Below are positions 41,863 through 47,792 of a stretch of DNA of 47,792 bases, piece by piece. Positions within the stretch are counted from its first letter, which is position 1; each line of letters starts with the position of its first letter. Below the pieces are notes generated by a model. It saw only the letters and a program-made list of their open reading frames with translations, did not search any database and was not told the origin of the DNA. Source of the DNA: Acidovorax sp. (GTDB lineage Bacteria; Pseudomonadota; Gammaproteobacteria; Burkholderiales; Burkholderiaceae_C); contig JAITLO010000023.1 of the NCBI GenBank assembly GCA_031277855.1, forward strand, positions 1 to 47,792. The letters run 5' to 3'. The translations under genes were made by a program, and so were the position numbers.

Positions 41863-41933
41863 CCGCCGCTTTTTGGAGGCGTGGCAGCAGGGCTGGGCCA
41901 AGCACTCACACCAATTTCTCAAAGGAAATCATC

Positions 41934-42371
41934 ATGCTGACCATCGACGACCTCCGCGCTTCGGATACCGCTGTGCTGCACCTCAAGGATGCGGCTGGGG
42001 AGCCCATGTTTTATGTCCCCACCGGGGGCGACCCGCAGAAAGACAAAAAGCCGGTGCTTGTGGAGCTCTATGGGCCGGGCTCCGACCAGTACCGCCAGGC
42101 ACAGCACACAGCGAAGCAGCGTGTGATGCGCCTGGCAAAGACTGATCGCAAGGCTTTGGAAGCTCGCTCGGCAGATGAGCTCAAGGCGGATGCGGCTGAG
42201 TTGCTGGTCAGTATCACCGCGCGCTTCGATGGATTGGACACGAAGGGGCGCGCACTTCCCGGTGTGCTGCGGGAGCTGTATGCGGACCCCAAGGTTGGCT
42301 ACATCACTGAGCAGATTGATGCTTTCTGCGCTGCTTGGGCAAATTTTTCTCCCAGTGCGCCGCAGAACTGA
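41934..42371 (+). CDS. Tail assembly chaperone, short form (gpG-like)
   Basis: A 145-residue protein with AAGGAAATCATC before the ATG. In siphophages the gene between tube and tape measure encodes the G chaperone. The 3' end carries a slippery heptamer at 42341-42347, so a fraction of ribosomes would make the longer GT form. Family identity comes mainly from position and the frameshift. Confidence 0.75.
   Translation: MLTIDDLRASDTAVLHLKDAAGEPMFYVPTGGDPQKDKKPVLVELYGPGSDQYRQAQHTAKQRVMRLAKTDRKALEARSADELKADAAELLVSITARFDGLDTKGRALPGVLRELYADPKVGYITEQIDAFCAAWANFSPSAPQN
42341..42347 (+). promoter_or_regulatory. -1 frameshift slippery site
   Basis: A AAT TTT in the frame of the chaperone fits X XXY YYZ. 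Slipping by -1 joins residue 137 or so to the open frame running to 42850. Confidence 0.7.
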
Positions 42372-42850
42372 CCCTCTACGTGCGCACGGTGGCGTGGCTC
42401 AACGCTACGCCAAAACCAAAACCTGATGTCTCAACTAACAAGAAGAGTCGCAAGCAAGATGACGCTGCACCTCCAACTCGCCGCGAAAAGCTTCTGGCTG
42501 AAGGCCGTGAGCGTCGGCTGCCAGACGCTGGCCCTGCAGGGTATTTGCTGCGCGTGCTCTTTGATGTGGGGCCTTTGCAGTCGGGCGGCATGGGGGCTGC
42601 GCCTCTGGACTACGTGCAACTGCAAGCCTGGCAGCAATGCCATGGGACAAGGCTTTCGCCTTGGGAGGCTGAGCAATTGCGGTGGCTGTCTTGTGAGTAC
42701 TTTCGTGAGCTGCAGCGTGGAGAAGATCCGAACGCTGCGGCACCAGGCAGTCTGGATGAAACCCCAGAGCAGCAGCAGGACCGGCGCGAGCGTGTCAACA
42801 AGGGGCTTGGTGCTCGACTGCGCGCTCTTGCTGAAACGATGCAGCGCTGA
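42347..42850 (+). CDS. gpT-like extension made by frameshift
   Basis: The -1 frame continues for 167 residues. The first part is basic/Pro-rich, followed by RREKLLAEGRERRLPDAG and a helical domain (LQAWQQCHGTRLSPWEAEQ, LSCEYFRELQRG). It has no ATG start in frame with a ribosome site, which supports expression as a G-T fusion. It would bind the tape measure during tail assembly. Confidence 0.72.
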   Translation, partial: FSQCAAELTLYVRTVAWLNATPKPKPDVSTNKKSRKQDDAAPPTRREKLLAEGRERRLPDAGPAGYLLRVLFDVGPLQSGGMGAAPLDYVQLQAWQQCHGTRLSPWEAEQLRWLSCEYFRELQRGEDPNAAAPGSLDETPEQQQDRRERVNKGLGARLRALAETMQR

Positions 42851-42868
42851 TATCGGGAGGGCATCGGC

Positions 42869-45859
42869 GTGAGTGGGCCAGTCAATTACTTGAAGTTTCT
42901 CCTGACAGCAGATGGGAAGCAACTGCGTGATGAGGTAGAGAAGTCGCGCAAGACCGTTACAGACTTTGTTGATGGATTTGCGGGTGGGCTTGGGGGTCTG
43001 CGCGGTGTATTGGCGGGTGTGGGTGGATTGCTGGCAACCAAACAGATTCTTGAGTACGGGGATGCCTGGGGGCAGATTAGCAGCCGTGTCGAGATCGCTA
43101 CAGGCAGCATTCAAGGAGGCACTGCGGCGATGGAGCGCCTGATGGGGATGAGCTCGCGGGTCTATAAGCCTGTGGCCGACACGGCCGAATTATTCATTCG
43201 GACCTCGAACAGCCTGGAGCAGCTCGGCTTCAGCAGCAATGACGCTTTGACCATGGTTGAGGCGTTGAGCTATGGCCTGGTGGTTTCGTCTGCGAACGGA
43301 GAAAAGACGAAATCCGTCATTGATGCTTGGTCGAAGTCGATCATGCAAGGAAAGATGGGGCTGGGTGAGTTTCAGTCTGTGATCAGTGGGGCGCCACGCT
43401 TGCTTAAGGCTATGTCTGACTCGCTGGGCATGAGCGAGCGGGAGCTGCTGAAGTTTGTGGCCAGCGGACAAATGACAGCAGACAAGATGCTGTTGATCAC
43501 CCGGGAGGTGGAGAAGCTTGGTGATGAGGCTGACAAGATGCCCACCACCATGGCTGATGCAGGCACGCGTCTGAGCAATGAGCTGACTGGTTGGGCGGGT
43601 AAGTTCAATGAAGTCACCGGCGCGGGCAGCATGGTCACAGACAGCATCAATGCCGTCAGTGCCGCGGTGAAGGCTTCTGGCCAGGTGATGGCAGAGAACA
43701 AGGGGATCATTGCTGGCACCCTGGGTGTTTTGGCAGGGGCCGGGGTTGCTGCTGGTGCGCTTGCGGTTGGCTCGGCAATTATGGGTGCCGGCGGACCGGT
43801 CGCTGCAATAGCTGCTGTGCGAGCTGCATTTATTGGATTGTCTGCTGTTATGGCTGCCAACCCGGCAGGTTTGCTGCTGCTTGGCTTGGGGGCCGCTACC
43901 GGATTGGCCATTGCCGCCAATTCGATGACGCCGCGAGGCGAAAAGCTGAACAAAGAGATTGCAGCCCAAGAGCAGCGGCTGCGGGATGCTGAGGCGTTGC
44001 TTGAGCGCGCTGGTGGTCCGAAAGGGGGGATGACGGCGAAGTTGGAAGCTCGTATTGCAGGGCTGAAAACCTATGTTGAAGAGCTGAGGGCTCAGCGTGA
44101 TGTGGAATCTGGCATAGAGGCGAAGGCTTCTGATGGTGTGGCCAAGCTCACGCGGGAAGAAGTCCAGGCCGCAGAGGCCGCAGAGGAGTTGGCAGAAATC
44201 CGCCGTGGGCTTGCTGGAGTCAGTAAAGACTATCTGCCCACCCTGGAGAAGCTAAACAAGCATTACCGTGAGGGACGGTTGTCTGAGCAGGAGTATGTTG
44301 ACATCGTCAATGACCTCGCAAAGGCCAACTACAAGGCAGACAGCTCTTCCAAGGCCAAGGCCTCCGCGGCTAAGGCTGAGAAAACAGCGTTTGACTCCCT
44401 GATTGCCTCCATCCGCACCAAGCGTGAACAGGTGAGCCAGGAGCTGCAGGATGACGAAAAGCTGACAGATTCGCAGAAGATGCGCATCAAGCTGGACCAG
44501 GACCTGGCCCAGGGCAGGCTCAAGCTGTCGGCGAGCAGCCAGGCCGCGGTGCGTGCTGAGCTGGACCTGCTGGCGGTTGAAGAGAAGCGCGTGGAGGCCC
44601 GCAAGGGCAAAAAACTCACGGACGAGCTGCTGTCTGCCAATGCGCCGCTGGCCGCTGACTTCGCTGACAAGTGGAAGCTTCTTTCTGCGGCCTATGACGG
44701 CACAGAGGCAGGTATGGAGCGTCTGATCAAGGCGCAGGCCGTTCTGCTCGCCCAGCAGCCTTTTGCCCAGCAGGCGGCTGCACTGGAGCAGGCCCGGGCT
44801 GAGGTCGAGCAATATTTGGCTGTGATGGAGCGCGCCCAGGCCCGCGAGGTGGCATCGGTGGGTATGGGTGGGCGCCGTGGTGAATACGTGGCTGGCCTGA
44901 ACCAGATTGAGGATGCCTATGCCGGGCGCCGCTACGACCTTGGCCGTGACCAGCAGCAGGCGCGTGTGCGCAATGGTGGCACTCTCTCGGTCGAGCTGGA
45001 GGTCTACTACCAGCAGCAGTTCGCGCTGATCGATGAGTTTGAGCGTAAGGCCAAGGCCAGCTATGAGCGCACTTTCCAGGCCATTGGCGAAGCGCAGGCT
45101 AACTGGGTCAATGGTGCGCAGCGTGCGTTTGACGACTACGCGGCCTCGGCTACCAATGTGGCAGAGCAAACGGCAGGCCTGTTCTCACGCGCGTTCAGTG
45201 GCATGGAAGATGCCTTGGTCAGCTTTGCCATGACGGGTAAGGCTGACTTCAAGAGCATGGCCGAATCCATCATTGCCGACCTCATCCGCATCCAGATCCG
45301 GGCCAGCATGGTGCAGGCGCTTGGCGGTGCGAGTGGCGGCGGTGGTGGCCTGTTTGGCGCGCTGGTGAGCGGGGTGTCTTCGCTCTTTGGCTCTGGGCCC
45401 TCTGCGCCTGCGACCGCCAGCAATTACAGCCTCACCACGGCCAGCAATTACAGCGGTGGTGGCCTGGGTCTGACCTACGGCGGTGGCCGCGAACGAGGTG
45501 GCAGCGTGGCCGCTGGGACCATGTATGAGGTCAATGAGGGCGGCGTGCCTGAGCTGCTGAATATTGGCCAGCAGCAGTTCCTGATGATGGGGCAGCAGTC
45601 TGGCAGTGTCGTTCCGCTGGGGAATTTTGGTGGCGGCTCTGTGTCTGCTGGCGGTGGTTGGCAGGCTGGTGCGCCTATCGATATCGACTTGCAGATCATC
45701 AACCAGGGGCGCCCCGCGCAGGCCGAAGCAAGTGTGGAGCGCCAGCCAGATGGCCGCGCCATGGTGAAGGTGATTTTGCGTGAGGTGGCAGCAGATATTG
45801 CTGGTGGTGGCGAAGTTGCCCGAGGCATCAAGCAGCGTTTCAGTGTCAGGGAGATATGA
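42869..45859 (+). CDS. Tail tape measure protein (gpH-like)
   Basis: A 996-residue protein that sets tail length. It starts at GTG with GGGAGG eight bases before. The N-terminal 240 residues match the tape-measure N-terminal domain (WGQISSRVEIATGSIQGG, VIDAWSKSIMQGKMGLGEFQ, key residues). Hydrophobic segments lie at about 280-352, coiled coils at about 355-420 and 540-700, and a lambda-type C-terminal domain at about 753-820. The end is Gly-rich. Length predicts a tail of roughly lambda size or a little longer. Confidence 0.93.
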   Translation: MSGPVNYLKFLLTADGKQLRDEVEKSRKTVTDFVDGFAGGLGGLRGVLAGVGGLLATKQILEYGDAWGQISSRVEIATGSIQGGTAAMERLMGMSSRVYKPVADTAELFIRTSNSLEQLGFSSNDALTMVEALSYGLVVSSANGEKTKSVIDAWSKSIMQGKMGLGEFQSVISGAPRLLKAMSDSLGMSERELLKFVASGQMTADKMLLITREVEKLGDEADKMPTTMADAGTRLSNELTGWAGKFNEVTGAGSMVTDSINAVSAAVKASGQVMAENKGIIAGTLGVLAGAGVAAGALAVGSAIMGAGGPVAAIAAVRAAFIGLSAVMAANPAGLLLLGLGAATGLAIAANSMTPRGEKLNKEIAAQEQRLRDAEALLERAGGPKGGMTAKLEARIAGLKTYVEELRAQRDVESGIEAKASDGVAKLTREEVQAAEAAEELAEIRRGLAGVSKDYLPTLEKLNKHYREGRLSEQEYVDIVNDLAKANYKADSSSKAKASAAKAEKTAFDSLIASIRTKREQVSQELQDDEKLTDSQKMRIKLDQDLAQGRLKLSASSQAAVRAELDLLAVEEKRVEARKGKKLTDELLSANAPLAADFADKWKLLSAAYDGTEAGMERLIKAQAVLLAQQPFAQQAAALEQARAEVEQYLAVMERAQAREVASVGMGGRRGEYVAGLNQIEDAYAGRRYDLGRDQQQARVRNGGTLSVELEVYYQQQFALIDEFERKAKASYERTFQAIGEAQANWVNGAQRAFDDYAASATNVAEQTAGLFSRAFSGMEDALVSFAMTGKADFKSMAESIIADLIRIQIRASMVQALGGASGGGGGLFGALVSGVSSLFGSGPSAPATASNYSLTTASNYSGGGLGLTYGGGRERGGSVAAGTMYEVNEGGVPELLNIGQQQFLMMGQQSGSVVPLGNFGGGSVSAGGGWQAGAPIDIDLQIINQGRPAQAEASVERQPDGRAMVKVILREVAADIAGGGEVARGIKQRFSVREI

Positions 45860-45861
45860 CC

Positions 45862-46218
45862 ATGGCCCAACTCCCTGACTACGTGACCATGTTGCTGGAT
45901 GACGCCGGCGAAGAGTTTGACCCGGGTGTGATCAAAAGCGAGATGGAGCGCGGCCTGCCCAAGATGCGTGTGGGCTCCAGCCGTGTGGTGGTGCATGCCA
46001 GTGCCACGCTGCTGTTTGACAGTGCCCAGGATGCTGCGAGTTTTGAGGACTGGTATTTCAGCGTCATCAAGCGCATCGGGTTCTTTTCGTGGTTTGACCC
46101 GCGCACGGGCAACGTGCGCACTGTGCGCTTCAAAGATGGCGCCATTGGCAAGCTGGTGCCAACGATTGCAGGCTACGCGCAAAGCAAGCGTGATGTGACG
46201 CTGGAGTACCTGCGATGA
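45862..46218 (+). CDS. Minor tail protein (gpM position)
   Basis: A 118-residue protein after the tape measure, the M position. GGGAG lies eight bases before the chosen ATG; another ATG six bases upstream overlaps the tape-measure stop. VVVHASATLLFD, FSWFDPRTGNVRTVRF and VTLEYLR suggest a beta-rich tail-tip protein. Confidence 0.72.
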   Translation: MAQLPDYVTMLLDDAGEEFDPGVIKSEMERGLPKMRVGSSRVVVHASATLLFDSAQDAASFEDWYFSVIKRIGFFSWFDPRTGNVRTVRFKDGAIGKLVPTIAGYAQSKRDVTLEYLR

Positions 46219-46676
46219 GCAAATTCAGCGAGCGCAACCAGCGCCTGGCCAATACCGTGGGCCAGGTGGAGCTGCTGGAGGTCACCAATCCCAGCTTCTC
46301 CGGCCCCATGCTGATCTGCAACGACGTGCAGGACTTTGTGAGCCAGGGCAAGGCCTATATCGGGCTGCCCTTTGGCTTCACCCTGCCGGATGACGTGAGC
46401 GGCAGTGCGCCGCGCATGCGCCTGTCCATGGACAACGTGGGCCGCGGCGTCAGCGATGAGCTGGAGCGCCGCCAGCCTGGCACCACAACCATGGCCAAGC
46501 TGATCATCGTGGGCCGCGACACGCCAGACCGCCATGAGCATGTCTTCTGGCTGCCCATGAGCAGCGTCAGCATCAGCGGTGCCGGTGCCCAGGCCAGCTG
46601 CAGCGTGGACGAAATCACCCGCCAGGCCGCCTGCAAGCAGATGGCCACGCCTTTCACCTTGCCGGGGATCTTCTGA
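46215..46676 (+). CDS. Minor tail protein, DUF1833-like (gpL position)
   Basis: A 153-residue protein. VELLEVTNPSFSGPMLICNDVQDF and GLPFGFTLPDD, then RMRLSMDNVGR, are the DUF1833 tail-tip pattern (key residues). Two C-terminal cysteines (CSVD, CKQM) are present. It occupies the L position and overlaps the previous gene by four bases. Confidence 0.8.
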   Translation: MSKFSERNQRLANTVGQVELLEVTNPSFSGPMLICNDVQDFVSQGKAYIGLPFGFTLPDDVSGSAPRMRLSMDNVGRGVSDELERRQPGTTTMAKLIIVGRDTPDRHEHVFWLPMSSVSISGAGAQASCSVDEITRQAACKQMATPFTLPGIF

Positions 46677-47077
46677 TGCTGCAGCGCATTGAAGCCCTGG
46701 TGGGCATTCCCTACGACCCGCGCCGCATGGACTGTGCCGACCTGGCCATGCTGGTCCAGCAGCAGGTGTTCGGCCACCAGGTGCAGCTCACTGGCCGCCG
46801 GCCACGCCCGCTGGACAGCGCTGCACAGGCCAGAGAAATCGCGGCCATGAGCGCGCAGCTGGCCGATCCCGTTGCCACACCGCAAGACGGCGATGCCGTG
46901 CTGATGCGTGAAGTGGGTGCTACGCATGCAGGCCATATCGGCACTTACTTTTTTATCAACTACACGCCGTATGTGTTGCATGTGGCCGCCTGGATGCAGG
47001 GGGGCAGCACGCTGCACCGGCTGCAAGAGCTGTCGGGCCTGGGTCTGACGGTCGAGGGGTACTACCGATGGAAATGA
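46676..47077 (+). CDS. NlpC/P60-type tail hydrolase (gpK-like)
   Basis: A 133-residue protein starting at a TGATG overlap. DCADLAML carries the probable catalytic Cys (C20), and THAGHIGTYF and VLHVAAW provide histidines typical of NlpC/P60 peptidases. Lambda gpK has the same domain and position. It may open peptidoglycan during DNA entry. Confidence 0.8.
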   Translation: MLQRIEALVGIPYDPRRMDCADLAMLVQQQVFGHQVQLTGRRPRPLDSAAQAREIAAMSAQLADPVATPQDGDAVLMREVGATHAGHIGTYFFINYTPYVLHVAAWMQGGSTLHRLQELSGLGLTVEGYYRWK

Positions 47078-47792
47078 CCCAAGCTGAAACCACTGCTGTG
47101 GCCGCCGTGGACGGCATGCCGGCCGATCTGCTGGATGCCATGGGCCGCCTGGTCATCACGCCGCACGCGCTGACGACCGAGGGCCAGCGCAATGTGCCGG
47201 CGGACCTGCAGCCCGGCGAGAGCCTGGCCGTGTTCCTGGCCCGCCATGTGCCTGGCATCGAGTCGGGTGCTTGGACGGTGAGTATTGGCGGGGCCATGGT
47301 GCCGCGCGCCATGTGGGTCCACGTCTACCCCAAGCACGGCCAGTTGATTGCCTGCCGCGCCGTGGTGGCCAAGCAGGCTGTGCAGCTGGTGGCTATTGCT
47401 GCGCTGTCCTACTTCACCATGGGCATGGGTGGCATCGCCGGCGGTGCCTTTATGGGTATGACGGGTGCCGTGGGCTTTGCTGCGGCCATGGGGGTGTTTG
47501 TTGCCGGCTCCATGCTGATCAATAAGGTGCTGGGCCCTAAGGTGCCTAAGCCTGGCGATACGCCGGCTGCGCGCCAGGTGTACAGCTTGAGCGGTCAGCG
47601 CAACAGCGCTCGGGCCTATGAACCCTTGCCCGCGCTATGGGGTGAGATGCGTGTTACCCCAGACCTAGCTGGGAAGCCATATAGCTGGTTCGAGGGCGAT
47701 GATCAGATCATGTCCACCATCTTGCTTGGTGGCATCAATGTGCACTCGATGGCAGACCTGGCCATCGGCGATACGCCCATTGATTCTTTTGC
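47068..47792 (+). CDS. Tail tip / host specificity protein J-like (5' part)
   Basis: The first 241 residues of a protein cut by the window edge. Residues 1-95 are soluble. A strongly hydrophobic Gly-rich stretch (about 102-150) follows, then QVYSLSGQRNSARAYEPLP, WGEMRVTPDLAG and TILLGGINVHSMADLAIGD (key residues), the pattern of TipJ-type tail tip proteins. No separate gpI gene is seen; the hydrophobic N-terminus may take that place. It overlaps the hydrolase gene by ten bases. Confidence 0.8.
   Translation, partial: MEMTQAETTAVAAVDGMPADLLDAMGRLVITPHALTTEGQRNVPADLQPGESLAVFLARHVPGIESGAWTVSIGGAMVPRAMWVHVYPKHGQLIACRAVVAKQAVQLVAIAALSYFTMGMGGIAGGAFMGMTGAVGFAAAMGVFVAGSMLINKVLGPKVPKPGDTPAARQVYSLSGQRNSARAYEPLPALWGEMRVTPDLAGKPYSWFEGDDQIMSTILLGGINVHSMADLAIGDTPIDSF

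Overview
The window looks like a Comamonadaceae chromosome (Comamonas or a close relative, Burkholderiales) with a lambda-type siphoviral prophage integrated next to the tmRNA gene. The genus is inferred from gene order, the fused aroA-cmk gene, the betaproteobacterial tmRNA tag (ANDERFALAA) and GC-rich codon use. It was not checked by database search.

Host part (1-12544). The minus strand carries gyrA, serC, pheA, tyrA, an aroA-cmk fusion and the 5' part of rpsA: the DNA gyrase A subunit, then serine and aromatic amino acid synthesis, CMP kinase and ribosomal protein S1. A terminator separates gyrA from serC. The plus strand carries an OmpA-family lipid/peptidoglycan-binding porin-type protein, ubiG, an overlapping gph/mupP-type phosphatase and ssrA (tmRNA).

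Prophage left arm (12545-23728, mostly minus). An integrase and an excisionase-like gene lie against the ssrA 3' end, so the left attachment site is probably there. A long leftward series of small genes follows. Many are preceded by an intrinsic terminator sitting directly upstream of a GGAG ribosome binding site. A fimbrial tip-adhesin-like gene and a stand-alone type I restriction R-subunit N-terminal domain protein lie inside this series. Two plus-strand genes (18074-18286 and a four-helix membrane protein at 21466-21966) run against it.

Immunity and replication (23729-28692). A small XRE repressor is flanked by two promoters. Each carries a pair of TCCCAAATTTGGGA-type operators in the same arrangement, giving a lambda-like OL/PL and OR/PR layout. 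The rightward operon encodes a Cro-like protein (probably from a leaderless mRNA), a CII-family regulator, a gpZ-like structural protein in an unexpected place, an O-like initiator with candidate origin repeats inside it, a P-like helicase loader and a 41-residue coupled peptide.

Late region (28689-47792, plus). The order is TerS, TerL (GpA family), a Mor-like activator, then an AT-rich three-gene cassette (NdpA/YejK-like protein, membrane coiled-coil protein, treble-clef Cys/His protein). After it come gpW, portal, S49 protease with nested scaffold, gpD, major capsid, gpFII, gpU, gpV, gpG with a -1 slippery site into gpT, tape measure, three tail-tip assembly proteins and the start of a gpJ-like protein cut by the window edge. 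The right attachment site, lysis genes and tail fibres must lie beyond 47792.

The best candidate for an undescribed system is the three-gene AT-rich cassette at 31891-35217. The prophage-borne lone fimbrial adhesin (18768-19910) and the terminator-RBS modular left operon with a possible antitermination leader come next.
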